A stretch of 64,000 bases of DNA from Hyaloperonospora brassicae (GCA_947650285.1 CANTFL010000580.1:1-64000), one strand, 5' to 3'; counted from the first letter of the stretch, positions 45,438 through 56,649 are shown. A program made the numbers and translations. The notes: a model not told the origin generated them from the letters alone.

Positions 45438-45785
45438 TGTTTGACAGGTTTCAAGGTTCAAGTGCTATACCATGGGACGGTGTCACCTGATTGGCTGATT
45501 ACCATACAACGTGACATATGGGATTACGACAGTACGATCGACCAAATAGGACGTGTGGGACAGATGAATAGCTGGACAGTTGGTAGTGTGAGAGACGGAA
45601 GCCATGTGACAGGATGTCACATGGGACAGGAAAAGACGGACACCATGTGTGACTTGACATGGTCAAGTTGCAGTTTCCGTCTCTGGTCATGCATATCGTC
45701 GAGTTGAAGGAGGTAGTTCTTAACACTCAATATATTTTACTTTCACTTCCTGCTTCTACTGCACAAGTGCGCCTACGTTCTAATA
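45438..45785 (+). repeat. 5' LTR of copia element
   Basis: Starts TGTTTGACAGG. The 3' end is ...CTAATA where the other LTR has CTAACA. Confidence 0.88.
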
Positions 45786-45801
45786 GATTATGAGCCCAAC
45801 T
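45786..45801 (+). other. Copia primer binding site, internal initiator-tRNA type
   Basis: GATTATGAGCCCAACT directly follows the LTR. It is complementary to the anticodon stem-loop of initiator methionine tRNA (it contains the complement of CAU), as in Drosophila copia, where a half-tRNA fragment primes. It is not the usual tRNA 3'-end complement. Confidence 0.65.
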
Positions 45802-45849
45802 AAACCTGACGACTGTACGGCTCATCGATCTGCACACGTCGTGGTGGTC

Positions 45850-46890
45850 GACGATCAAGGCAAGTCCGGCGACGACCATTTGAAATAAAAATCGGCAGCG
45901 CCATTATCGGCGATAAACCAAATGCTGGTTATGCTTGGGGACCTCTTCGAAAGAATTAATCGGATGGAGGTCTCACAGATAGAGCAAGCCAACAAGCATT
46001 GGGAGGACTCACCCGAGTCAAGTTTCGCCAGTCGCGAGAGAGAGGTCGAGGCATGGTTGAATCTCCGGATCCTGGAGTATACCCCTTCTAAGAACCCCTT
46101 CGAATGTGTAGCTAGCTACCTACTTCGGTGTTCAGCGAGAACAACAGGCAGGTGTTGAGATATCCCCTGCAGGATATGCAGGTCCAAAAGTCAACATGGG
46201 TCAGGGATTCGACCCCGGTGTATACAAGGCGCGTTTATCTGCGGGATACCATCATGGCATTGGTATCCCCAACCGAGGATATGTTCAACCAGGGCGTCCA
46301 ATGAAACGACATGTCAGACGCACAGCAACGAAAACTTGCGTTGCAACCTTTCGATGGAAAGGAGCTCTACCACGGCCTTGGCTGTGGATTCATGGAGTGG
46401 GAAAAGGAATTTTTTCGAAAAGTCGGATATTCAGAACGTGTGTGTGGCCTTGTGTGGCCGGAGGACATCAAGGTTGATGTCCTAGGCCAGCACCTAGCTG
46501 TAAAAGCGCAGGCCAACTATCGTCGTCAGGTCAAAACATGGTGGCTAGAAAGCCAAACCCAATCGACCACGCGATGCAGAGGCTTGTACAGACCTTCACG
46601 ACGAAGATCTCACCGGCACAGAGCATGGAGTTGTTCACGGCACCCAAGGCACCTCATAGGAACTGGAAGATCCATTTTATATACTTGACGGCCGTCGGTG
46701 ATGCCTGTGGGGGTGCAGACAGTCTTGTGCTGGACAACGTCTTTCACTATGCTGACCCACACATGTAAACGACTATGTTGTCCAGATTGGACATCCATCG
46801 CACTGACTACCTGCGGCAAGAAGAAGTGTTGGCGCAATTTTTTTCCAATCGACGGAGGTAGACACTCACTCGAAGGATTTTGGGCGCGAT
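45850..46890 (+). pseudogene. Copia gag
   Basis: Readable in three frames: Gln-Pro-Phe-Asp-Gly-Lys-Glu-Leu-Tyr-His-Gly-Leu (from 46311), Val-Asp-Val-Leu-Gly-Gln-His-Leu, then Met-Gln-Arg-Leu-Val-Gln-Thr-Phe-Thr-Thr-Lys and Cys-Gly-Gly-Ala-Asp-Ser-Leu-Val-Leu-Asp (46538-46768). This is typical of oomycete copia gag. Stops and frameshifts are present. Confidence 0.75.
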
Positions 46891-47281
46891 GTGGTGAACG
46901 ATGTCGATCCTGAGAAGGAGCTGAACGACAAGCCCAAACTAAGATCATCGCCACCACGGACCGATTCCCGTACTTGCTTCAGATGTGGAGAAGTAACACA
47001 TTATCGGTCGCAATGCTCGAAATCGAAGAAGAAGTCATCGGATGCGAACTTTGTTTTCGCAGTTGGCCGTGGTTCGAATCGTTCGCCTAGTCAATTAATT
47101 CTCGACAGCGGTTCGAGCTGACACTTGGTCAATGATCCGAGGCTGCTCACCGACCCGACCGATGGTCGAAGTAAGTGCATGACGGCCGCCACAGATGGCA
47201 GTGCACTGCAGATCACCCTGCAAATGACCGTGGACATTCGAGTTGTTGCACTTGGAGTCGTGGACGCAGTGAGACTCCTCA
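46891..47281 (+). pseudogene. Copia nucleocapsid knuckle and protease
   Basis: A CCHC knuckle (Cys-Phe-Arg-Cys-Gly-Glu-Val-Thr-His, then Cys) is followed by a basic run and the protease site Leu-Ile-Leu-Asp-Ser-Gly-Ser-Ser, with a TGA immediately after at 47119-47121. The next residues (His-Leu-Val-Asn-Asp) continue in the same frame. Confidence 0.8.
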
Positions 47282-48525
47282 ATGTTCAGCACGGAGAACC
47301 TCGAGCATAAAATCGTTTCGTACGGATTGCATGAGGCCAAAGGTTTCGTGCTCGAATATCGACAAGGGAGGCGCGTGTTGTCATCTGGTATGTGTGAGAC
47401 GACCATCATGGATGTTAAATGTTGCAGCAATGTTTTGGTTGTCGCTGTGACGAATCGCAGCGATCGTAATCTTAAGCCGCCACGAGAGACAATGATGACT
47501 GTCATTAATCCACCTGAACATGAATCCGCCTTCGACTTACAGTGTGGTACCTTAATAAACTTTCATCGGCGCCTAGGACATCTTTGTTTCGACACGATTG
47601 TTAAGATGGCCAAAGAACCGACATCAGGTATACGATCGACAGATTCGATACGTCAAAAGTGTCTGGCCTGTGCAAAAATGAAATCATACCAAGGGTGTTC
47701 AGTCGAAGAGAGACACGGGAATAATTTCACTTATTGACGTGATCGGGGTTGTCAATCGTTCGGATCTCAAGGTTCCCATGACCCCCCAAAATCATTTAAA
47801 AAATCGGTATATGTTCAATTCCATTGATCATCGATCAAGTTATTGTTTAGTGTTCTTGGCCAAAGCGAAAGATGCAGCCGCGTTAAAATATAAGTTCTTA
47901 AATGGCAAGCTTCGATCGCGAGTTCGATTGAAAGACTCATGTCTTACGCACCGATGGAGGTGGCGAATATAAGACGCTTGACATTTTCTGCTCGTTGGAA
48001 GGCATCTCGCTTCAAGTAAGTAAGGCGAGAAACCAAGCGAGCAAACCCAAGGCTGAACGGGGGCACCGCATCATCATGAACATGGTGAGGAGCATGATCT
48101 TTGCATTAAAACTGCCGCTCACGATTGGGGGTAATGCTGTAGAGTACGCTTCGTACATATTGAACCGAAGCAAGACCAAGTCCAACCCTGGAGGTGCATC
48201 GCTTTTAGAGATTCTCACGAACAAGACTCCTGTGCTGACAGACTTCGCAGCTTTTGGGTCGACATGCACTGTGAACAGAGGCCCGACGAACGAGTCACTC
48301 GGTGAGCGAGGCAAGGAAGGCATCAATATTGGGCGAGGGAGCGAAACGAAGAAATGCAAATTGGACATATTAGTGGATAAGATTATCGTGGAGACCCAAC
48401 ACTTTTAAAGCGTTGAAGCACCACAGGATGACCAAGATGGAAGAAAGACTTATCCTGACCCGGTACGACGTCAGGAGGAGCCAGGACATGATCGTCAAGC
48501 GGGTGCACCAGATCGTCGAGATGGT
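47282..48525 (+). pseudogene. Copia integrase
   Basis: The pre-integrase HHCC region is at 47540-47720 (Phe-His-Arg-Arg-Leu-Gly-His, Cys-Leu-Ala-Cys-Ala-Lys-Met-Lys). The catalytic part is broken at 47735, 47970 and later. The C-terminal Asn-Arg-Ser-Lys-Thr-Lys, Ser-Leu-Leu-Glu-Ile-Leu-Thr and Phe-Gly-Ser-Thr-Cys are at 48150-48270. Confidence 0.78.
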
Positions 48526-49754
48526 ATGAAGCGCGGGAAGAAGGTTCGAAAAAGTCGAAAGAAGACATGGACCAGAGAGCGCCATGGCACAAGGTCGACA
48601 ATGTTGAGTAAAACAAAAATGGCCGAAGCCGATACCTCGGTGAACAGTTGCGACGTAATGAATGCAGTCATCGAGCAAGATCCGAAACACTACGGCGAGG
48701 CGATGAAGAGTAAGCATAGCAAACAATGTCACGTGGCTATGACCGAAAAACTGGACGCACACAAGGCAAATGACGTCTGGGAGATCGTTGTGCCACCAGG
48801 AAATGTTTATGTTCTACACAACAAATGGGTCTACAAGACAAAGACCGACGCGAACGTGGGCATCGAGCGGTACAAGGCTCGTTTGGTTGTTTGCGGAAAC
48901 GAAAACATGTTTGGAGTGACCTATACCCTCACGTTTGCAGCAGTCATGGACTTGGGTACGGTGAAGCTGATCCTGGTGCTTTCGAGACACTGGAAGTTAC
49001 TAGCGCTCCACGGTGATGTACCCAATGCGTACGTCAAGGCTGGATAGGATAAGCAGATGTGTATTTACATGAAGGTGCCAAAGAGGATGACAATGACGGA
49101 TAAAGAGATGATGGAATTGAACGCGAAGATTCCAATTGACCTATGGTTGCTGTTGAAGAAGTCTATATATGGACCTAAACAGGCTGGGCGGATGTGGAGC
49201 AAATTACTTGATTTCAAGCTACGACAATCGGGTATCAGCAAAGTACTACGGACATATAACTGTTCCTTCCAGTACAAGGTCAAGACATGCACGGTGGTCG
49301 GTGTCTACGTGGACGATCTGTTGGTCACAAGCATCGAACATAGCGCTGTGGGCGACTTTTTAAAAGACATGACCTCACAATCGATCAAGGATTTAAGGAT
49401 TGTAAATAAGTTCCTCGGGCTGCGATTTGAGCTCGACGACTCGAACAGATATGTTATATATCAAGAACCAACTATCGACTTGCTGTTGAGGAACTTTGGG
49501 ATGGACTCAATTAATGGAGTTCGCACCCTATCGGGGACGAGTGCAATATGGATGACGAAGAGGATGCTGAGTACCTACCAGCAAGAGGAGCGAAGAAGAA
49601 TCCATTGTAAAGTCCTTTCAGTCACTGGTGTGAAGCTTGCTATGGACTTACAAGATGCACACGCCCAGACATTTGTTTTGCATTGCACAAGGCTACAAGA
49701 CAGACTCACAAGCCGACACTCAAGAATTAAAAGAACGCGAAGCGCATCATGTTA
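48526..49754 (+). pseudogene. Copia reverse transcriptase
   Basis: Open at 48526-49047 (Val-Trp-Glu-Ile-Val, Lys-Trp-Val-Tyr-Lys-Thr-Lys, Arg-Leu-Val-Val-Cys-Gly, Leu-His-Gly-Asp-Val-Pro-Asn-Ala-Tyr), then TAG, then 49057-49755 with Ser-Ile-Tyr-Gly-Pro-Lys-Gln-Ala-Gly-Arg and the catalytic Tyr-Val-Asp-Asp-Leu-Leu. Motifs are well kept; at least one stop and a later shift. Confidence 0.88.
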
Positions 49755-50300
49755 AACCTGAAGATGTCCAAGGATTTGGAGCTGCACCTGAATGATGATG
49801 AACATACGTCAGAGGATGTGCGGGTCGAGTGCTGGAGCGACGCCGATTTCGCTGCGAGCAAGGCCGACCGTAAGTCGATATCAGGGTGTGTGATTATTGT
49901 GTATGGTGCTGTAGTTATGTGGCTGTGCAAGAAGCAATAGGGTGTATCGCTGAGCACGATGGAGGCTGAGTCTATTTCAGCGTCGCAAGCTGGTCAGGAG
50001 CTACTTGTCATGTAAGAACTACTGTGTGAGCTGAAGCCACGCTTACGTGAGCCCATATCGATGTGGGTTGACAGCCAAGCGGCGATCAAGCAACTCGAGT
50101 CAGAGAAAAGCACCTCGAGCTCCAAGCACGTGGACATACGTTACAGGTTAATATACCATCACGCACAGAAAAAGGCCGTGGTGCCAAGTTTTGTGCAATC
50201 TGAGGATTTCCTGGCCGACGTATAGACGAAGTCGTTGCCGGCGCCAAGGATGGAGGAGTTGAGGTCTATGCTCAAGTTGAAGTCCACACAGGTCAACACC
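49755..50300 (+). pseudogene. Copia RNase H
   Basis: Trp-Ser-Asp-Ala-Asp-Phe-Ala, Lys-Ser-Ile-Ser-Gly, Ser-Thr-Met-Glu-Ala-Glu, Asp-Ser-Gln-Ala-Ala and His-Val-Asp-Ile-Arg-Tyr are all readable in one frame with three stops (49938, 50014 and 50223 regions). Confidence 0.82.
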
Positions 50301-50324
50301 GAGGAGGAGCGTTTTAAACTATCG

Positions 50325-50672
50325 TGTTTGACAGGTTTCAAGGTTCAAGTGCTATACCATGGGACGGTGTCACCTGATTGGCTGATTACCGTACGACGTG
50401 ACATGTGGGACCACGACAGTACGATCGACCAAATGGGACTTGTGGGACAGATGAATAGCTGGACAGTTGGTACTGTGAGAGACGGAAGCCATGTGACAGG
50501 ATGTCACATGGGACAGGAAAAGACGGACACCATGTGTGACTTGACATGGTCAAGTTGCAGTTTCCATCTCTGGTCATGCATATCGTCGAGTTGAAGGAGG
50601 TAGTTCTTAACACTCAATATATTTTACTTTTACTTCCTGCTTCTACTGCACAAGTGCGCCTACGTTCTAACA
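50325..50672 (+). repeat. 3' LTR of copia element
   Basis: 348 bp. A purine-rich GAGGAGGAGCG lies just upstream (50301-50311) as polypurine tract. The right target copy TATCG is at 50673-50677. Confidence 0.87.
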
Positions 50673-50677
50673 TATCG

Positions 50678-50840
50678 GGACCTTGTGCAGCGAGAAACTC
50701 CACATACTCAGGCCCTACGGCCGCGGTCAGCTTATAAAGCGTGACCTTTAGGACCTCAGTAAGAGGTGTGGATTGCTTCATCCTCACAGAAGATTAGCCG
50801 TTACCGACTCAGGCGTAGATTGACTACGAGTGCTACCAAA
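50678..50840 (-). other. Gypsy3 leader and primer binding site
   Basis: Leader sequence matching by eye 7760-7917 in the inverted-repeat arm. The primer site TTTGGTAGCACTCG on the minus strand is at 50827-50840, next to the LTR. Confidence 0.65.
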
Positions 50841-51323
50841 TGTAGCGGAGCTACATAGATCCTTAAGTCAGAGGAAGACTTGACGCTCAACGAGCAACTT
50901 TGGTCCAAAGAACCCGACTCAGAGAGTCAACAAGCTCGAGAGCTTACGGTCCCTGTTCCAGGGAGGCCAAACGATTGTAGAGAATCACAGCACAGAGTGC
51001 TCAAGAGGAGGTACCTTTGTATGCGTTGCTAGCTCCTCAAACGATCACAAGACGCCTCAAAGAGGCACGTGACTTTCAGTGATCAAAAGACGATCTGAAT
51101 GTTATTTCTTCTTTTAACCTAAAAGAATGCCTTAGAACAACGTAATTAGCCCTACTCGCTAATGTCCTAAATAAAACCTCATAAATGATCTCGTAATCAA
51201 TAGTTGATAGACATCAGTCTTTAACAATTGATACTAAGTTCCAATATCATTTTAAAGGTGATCCCATCCTTTGTGTGCACCACACCTATTGTCGGTTTAC
51301 TGTCGACGTGTAACCCCGTTTCA
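50841..51323 (-). repeat. 5' LTR of Gypsy3
   Basis: 483 bp; on the minus strand TGAAACGGGGTTACACG...CTCCGCTACA. It aligns with 38486-38961 with clear divergence, so this is an old insertion. Confidence 0.78.
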
Positions 51324-51470
51324 ACATTGGTCCGATGAGAGTGCGGGGCCTAGTAATTGTCTTTTTATAGGCTATCGAGCGAATATCCATTCTCCATCAA
51401 ACGCTTGCTCACGCGCTTGCAAGGCCTTTGCGAAACGAATTTGTTGCTGCCATTGAATGTAAGCGCATGC

Positions 51471-51912
51471 TGTAACGGGGTAGCCCGTTACATGAGATTA
51501 TTATTAAAACAATCTGACAATAAAGAAAATTACGTCATATATTCTTTTAACACTTTCACAAGACATGGTGATATTGTTGGGATGACCGAAGGGTCTACTC
51601 ATTGGTTTATATCGTGATGATATCGACCCACCAATCGCTGCTAGACGCGCGCAATGGGTGGTGAGTAGACGTCATCATACATATAGTTATATTAGTATAA
51701 TTAAGTCAGGACAACAGAGATCCAAGGAGTAACAGGACTTAATTATATTAATACAGTTTTACTTTTACCAAGAGACTAGTCTAACTACTTATTCTTCTTT
51801 CCTTCCTTTGTGTTTCCTTAAATCTCCTAGCAGGGCACTGTCGGCCACTGTCGTCAGTGGAAGTATACTCCGTACTGGTCATCCAGTACGCAGTCAACAG
51901 TGCCCCGTTACA
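51471..51912 (+). mobile_element. Solo LTR of an A-related gypsy family
   Basis: 442 bp, TGTAACGGGGTAGCCCG...TGCCCCGTTACA, flanked by perfect CATGC on both sides (51466-51470 and 51913-51917). It shares with the A LTR the terminal palindrome, the GATATC dyad near 51610-51630 and the GACGCGCGCAATGGGTGG block. No internal region remains, the usual result of LTR-LTR recombination. Confidence 0.9.
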
Positions 51913-51917
51913 CATGC

Positions 51918-53361
51918 GGTCCGTCTCGTGCTTCACAATCTAAAGACCATCTACGAACCGAGCGCAATGCGGCGGCATTCCGACAAAAAATACGTTTTCT
52001 AGCACCGGGCATCTCCCAAATGTAAAAAATCAGCATATGGTGCATGAAGGCCATCGCGAAATGCGGGATATGTACAGCAGTAACAGCAGTCTGCGTAGCC
52101 CGTCTCAAGGCATGTCTTGAGCTCTTCATCTAAGGTACAACGAGACACTAGCTCGCACGTTTTCAGCTACACTACGTTGCCTCGATCTGCGCTGTATCTC
52201 TGGCTCAGGACCGTTCAGCCATGTTGCACACACACTTGTAAACAGACGGTCATCATCACCTTCTCCGCGCCTCTTCAATTTTGAACAACGAGCCATTGCC
52301 TACGCGAATTATTCACCATGAAGGAACTGTCCGGATCTTTCACCTCGCTGTCGTCGATAAAAATAATACAAACGGGTCGCAACAACTCCGTAGCGAAACT
52401 TCGGTCGGCAAAATAATCAAGTATTGACACCTGTAAACGCACACAAACGCACATGCTCTACTTGCGCTGTGCGTAGGCTCCATACGACAGAGATGATCAT
52501 CCGATCAGCGCTCTTCGTTCTACACTTGCTGTAGATTGCTAGTTGAGAATGGTTGTAGATCGTCTCGTTTCGTCTACTTGGAGGGCGAGTTTCAAAATAT
52601 TCGGATACGCAAGAGCCGGATTACTACGCTCCCATACTATCGATATGAGCGGGGGAGGGGCAAGCGCTATGCATGGCCCTGCTTCATCCAGCTGTTTTTA
52701 GCGAAGGGAGGACGACAGTGTGTAGATTCGTGAGGCACACGGCATGGCCGTATGCAGGCAGTACAGCTCCCGACGGCGTTTCTTCGTCGAGATGACATGC
52801 CGGCATGGTGCCTCTTCACCACTCGAAGATAGACGTCGTATAGCAAATGTATGAAAGGGGCAGTCTGCGGGGACATCCTGTGTCTAAGCAAGGGCATAAC
52901 ACAGTCCTGCAAGTATGAAGGAGACCGTGAGCTGGTGTGTTTCTTGCTGCTAGAGGAGGCCTACCAAATATCTGTTGTTGTTCGATACCCGAGTAGACGA
53001 TTACAAACCAGCTACAAACATGCAGATCCTTTACGCACACAAATGAAGGATAAGATGTGGCGTGCCAGCGCGACGAAGCGTCGACACGGCAGAAAAGAAG
53101 CGAAAAAAACACTGTTCGGATCGAGTCTCGGATTCGCTCAGGTACTCTAAGCTTGACCAGATCTGCGCGGGACATGACTGTGTAGCAATTGGCTTGAAGA
53201 GCAAGTCACAGCACTTCAGCCACATGATCCCTGCTGTATGGATGGATTGTTCGCAACGTTGTACCGTACAGCTTCAAATGACGTGCTGTCCACGGCACGA
53301 CGATCGTGTGTAGCTGCGTCGTAAACGGACAGGATAGTAAGCGATCGCCGCAGGCTGGATC
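51918..53361. other. Upstream region of the intact PME, no other gene recognised
   Basis: Only short frames without family signatures. 53100-53361 is shared with the disrupted copy's upstream flank; 52930-53090 matches 25412-25570. Confidence 0.5.
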
Positions 53362-53380
53362 CTCACTTTGCCTTTTTCCT
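53362..53380 (+). promoter_or_regulatory. Putative oomycete initiator element of PME
   Basis: CTCACTTTGCCTTTTTC lies 30-48 bp before the chosen ATG. It resembles the oomycete core initiator (YTCAYTYY followed by a pyrimidine-rich flank) and the short 5' leaders typical of these organisms. The disrupted copy keeps CTCACTCT at the equivalent place. It also suggests that the upstream in-frame ATG at 53368 lies within the initiator and is not the start. Confidence 0.4.
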
Positions 53381-53409
53381 CGCCGCCACCAAGACCACGT
53401 CCTCGAAAT

Positions 53410-54450
53410 ATGAAGATATCTGCGCTGCTTTATGCGGCGCTTGCCAGCATCCTGTCGATAACTGCCGACAGTGGAACGTGCAGTGGACCACAAGCTCGGG
53501 TCAAGCCGCCGCCTGGTGCTATCGTTGTCGATGCGATGGGTGATCCCAAGCGCCAGGGCAGCTACCGGACGATGAAGGAGGGCGTTGCAAAACTCGATAT
53601 TAGCACGGTCAAGCAGCAGACAATCTTCATCTTTCCAGGAGTCTACAAGGAGCAGGTGGTCGTTCCGCTCCTCCAAGGCGCTCTCGTGATCCAAGGCGCC
53701 ACGTGCGATGCGACGTCGTACGTCAAGAACCAGGTGACGATTACGCACGCGATGGCGCAGAAACACTTGGCTTCTGGAGTGGTCCGCGAGCGCAATGCAC
53801 TGACCAGCACAATGCGATTCAGGTCCAACAACGTGAAGGTTTACAATCTCAACATCGCCAATACGGCGGGTCTTGTGGGGCAGGCTGTTGCTGCCAGCGT
53901 CGACGGCACAAACTGCAGCTTCTACGGCTGTAACTTCATAGGAAACCAAGACACTTTGTTGACCACAACTGGCCGCCAGCTGTATGCGAAGTCACGCATT
54001 AGTGGCACCGTCGACTTCATTTTTGGTATGTATGCGGTGGCTTGGTTCGAAGACTGTGATATCGATAGCATTGGCAGGGGGTTCATCACTGCCAACGGTC
54101 GTCCTAGCGAAGACAGTGATTCCTTTTACGTCTTCAACCACGCGCGCGTGTACAGCTCCGATGCCAACGCTTTCAACACAACCTTCCTTGGTCGTCCGTG
54201 GCGGTCTTTTGCTCGCGTCGTGTGGCAAAACAGCGAGCTTGGCCGCGTTGTCAATCCTGCGGGTTGGTCAAAGTGGAGAAACGACGACCCGACGAAGTTG
54301 TACTTCCGAGAGTTCAACAATTTTGGCCCAGGCGCAGCTACGGGTCATCGAGCAAACTTCAGCCAACAGTTGAACAAAGCGGTGGACATCAAGGAACTCT
54401 TTGGTAACAGCTACAAGAGCGAGTGGTGGGTTGACCCATCGTACCTATAG
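53410..54450 (+). CDS. Secreted pectin methylesterase (CE8)
   Basis: 346 residues, no intron. The signal peptide is at 1-20 or so (Met-Lys-Ile-Ser-Ala-Leu-Leu, hydrophobic core, Ala-Asp-Ser). CE8 motifs: Gly-Val-Tyr-Lys-Glu near 80, Gly-Gln-Ala-Val-Ala near 157, Gln-Asp-Thr-Leu near 180 with the proton-donor Asp, Asp-Phe-Ile-Phe-Gly near 202 with the nucleophile Asp, and Leu-Gly-Arg-Pro-Trp near 260 with the substrate Arg. All are present, so the enzyme is probably active. It removes methyl esters from host pectin in the apoplast, priming it for pectate-degrading enzymes. A longer frame starts at 53368, but homology to the other copy and the signal peptide favour 53410. It is the sole intact member here. 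Confidence 0.93.
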   Translation: MKISALLYAALASILSITADSGTCSGPQARVKPPPGAIVVDAMGDPKRQGSYRTMKEGVAKLDISTVKQQTIFIFPGVYKEQVVVPLLQGALVIQGATCDATSYVKNQVTITHAMAQKHLASGVVRERNALTSTMRFRSNNVKVYNLNIANTAGLVGQAVAASVDGTNCSFYGCNFIGNQDTLLTTTGRQLYAKSRISGTVDFIFGMYAVAWFEDCDIDSIGRGFITANGRPSEDSDSFYVFNHARVYSSDANAFNTTFLGRPWRSFARVVWQNSELGRVVNPAGWSKWRNDDPTKLYFREFNNFGPGAATGHRANFSQQLNKAVDIKELFGNSYKSEWWVDPSYL

Positions 54451-55513
54451 ACCCGTGATGCTCGCTTGCTAAGAGCTGCAGAAGTTGTCGTCTTTCTTTT
54501 TGCTTTAACATCGATAACACTGCATACTTGATCTTCTTTTCATCGGACGAACACAAGCTCATACGACTGCGCTAGATATCTGGGATTCATTGATGGCCCG
54601 GACGACACAAAGTCTCGATATCATGGCATACTTTGGATCCATGTAGCAACCGCTCCCATAAGCATGTAGACCAAGATGTTCTACCTCGACGACGCCAAGT
54701 CACTTCTGTTTGTTTGTAGGCATATAGACTGACGAAAAAAGTCAGCCAAGCTTCCACGGGATTAGTTCTTACGAAGAAGAAATAACGTGCGAGAATCGGC
54801 CGCTCGAAAGACAAAAGGTATCGCTTCACAGTCATGCCAATGTTAACACGAGCTTTACTTGTCACGTTTCGTGCTGCAAGAAGTCGCCCGCGTGTTTTCG
54901 CATGGCTCACCGCCGATTAACTATCCATCTCTTTCGCGTCTCCGTCCTCAACAAAGTGACACGAATCTCTCGTAAGAATCCCGCAGCGGCGCTTCTGGCA
55001 ATAAATGACCAAGAGCCGTAAACGTAGCATCATAGCACAAATGTCTTCCGCTTCATCACCCGGTCTACGGTGGAAAAGACAAGTGGATCAGTGCGGTTCG
55101 TATGTCTGTGATGATTGTCCGAGCGATGTGCCTCGTCTTCGAGCTACTATCAAAACTTCCTTCGGTCCACTACTTTAGCATTGGTTTACTATCTCACCAT
55201 AAGACAATCGCGCTAGCTAAAGACCGCTGTCATCCCTTCTACCCACTTGTGTTGCGCGAATGACAGACCCGCAGCTCGGCACGATCGATTGACTGATTCG
55301 TTTGAACCTCAGCATGTATTCGATACGCCAAGCCCTGAAGCTCATCATCGTCAAGACGCAGATAGTGTAAGCGGTAGGAAGGCGCCCTGTGAGTATGGCA
55401 GTTAAGCTAATTGTTGTGTTGGTGTCTATGCTGCTAAACACGTGCAATACTTGAAGTGTAGTACTTGGCGATACAAAAACTTGTTTTACAATGAGCACCT
55501 TTCGATAAAGATC

Positions 55514-55557
55514 TGGTGTTCAGTGCAGCGCACTGACTTGTGTTGCACTGAACACCA
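55514..55557. other. Perfect 14-bp stem-loop
   Basis: TGGTGTTCAGTGCA at 55514-55527 pairs with TGCACTGAACACCA at 55544-55557 around a 16-nt loop. It stands alone in an intergenic region. It could be the core of a small foldback element or an RNA hairpin; no target duplication was seen. Confidence 0.6.
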
Positions 55558-56649
55558 CATCTACATATATAGGTGCTGGCTTCAATGCAACATCGTACCG
55601 CCCCGATTCCAACGTGCAGGCCCCATCCAGCCAGGTTGTACCGAGCACGTGTCTAGGCTTTGTCCTCGATCACCACAAGTGCGGTCTGCTCTCTGGCACT
55701 GTTCTCGGCCAAGTTGTCGTCCAATCGAGTGTGCGTCTCGTTCGTTTGCCACAGCAACGCAGGTTGTTCTGTTGATGAGCTGATGTGTGTGTCAAACGAT
55801 CATACTCTTTTGACATATGTTTCGGTCGTTGCGTCGTTTTTCCACACTCTTGTAGCTTGGGTTTCCGTCGTTGCGTCGTATCTCCACACTCTTGGTTCCT
55901 ACGTTGCAGATTTGGATCAATGCCTCCCATTCGCGCCTTGCAACGTGTGTGCTGTAAGAGAAAAAGGCGTGTAGAGCGTTCACTCGGATTCAACACCAAC
56001 AATCAGCTATAATGCAGATAGGACAATCAATATGGCATTTCTAGCTGTCGATCGGTTTCTGTCTTTACGGAGCAATATCGGGTACTGTTGGAATGGTGCA
56101 CTAGATTATCGCTATGAGCGCACGCTACTGTTGTGCAAGCCGATTGTGAGTCCGTTGCTTAATCACAATGTAAGCAGCGACAGATGACTACCAATCATTC
56201 AAGAATGGTTCACTGCTTCTCCCTAGTGGCCCTTCCCTCCAATACCTACTTGCAAACGCTGTAGCTTGATCATTGCCAACTACAGCTGCATGTTGCTGTG
56301 TTTGTCATGTGCGACGACTAGCTAGCCCCCTTAGTCTTTCGTTCTGCTGGTTTAGTGTTACGTGCTATAGGGATTGTTCTTGTGTTCGTACCATGTACTT
56401 GTGCTCCTTGCTTTGTTCTTGACAGCGAGGCAACTGCAGGTGTTTTACAAGCTCTTCGTTTGACAGGTGTGCTACTTTTTGTTGTCATGAATCGTTGGCG
56501 TCAAAGTGTCTTGCACTTCTTGGTGTCATCCCACCAGAATCCTTGGCGTCGTGCTTTGGTAATTGTTGATATTGGTTCGTTTACGACCATTCTGCTGGGT
56601 ACGGCCACTGTGTGAAGATATTTCCTTCTTGTTGCCTCTACATCTTATT

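Larger units (their letters stand above)
45438..50672 (+). mobile_element. Ty1/copia element nested in Gypsy3
   Basis: 5,235 bp with 348-bp LTRs (45438-45785 and 50325-50672), order gag, protease, integrase, RT, RNase H. The LTRs differ at several sites, including the last-but-one base (TA instead of CA in the 5' copy). Several stops break the polyprotein. It is younger than Gypsy3 because it interrupts it. Confidence 0.9.
38486..51323 (-). mobile_element. Gypsy3: old chromodomain gypsy element split by copia
   Basis: Minus-strand element with 5' LTR 50841-51323, leader, gag, protease, RT, RNase H, integrase, chromodomain and 3' LTR 38486-38961. The copia element 45438-50672 lies between its leader and gag. 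All coding regions are broken. The flanks next to the LTRs (AGGAT and ACATT) do not match, so no target duplication is visible. The LTR is of family X, as in the window's first 10 kb. Confidence 0.85.

Noticed and set aside
51357..51617. 86-codon frame crossing the start of the solo LTR
   Set aside because: Half of it lies in the LTR, so it is accidental.
55660..55974. 104-codon plus-strand frame over a tandem repeat
   Set aside because: The frame arises from two copies of a unit of about 42 bp and has no homology that could be recognised.
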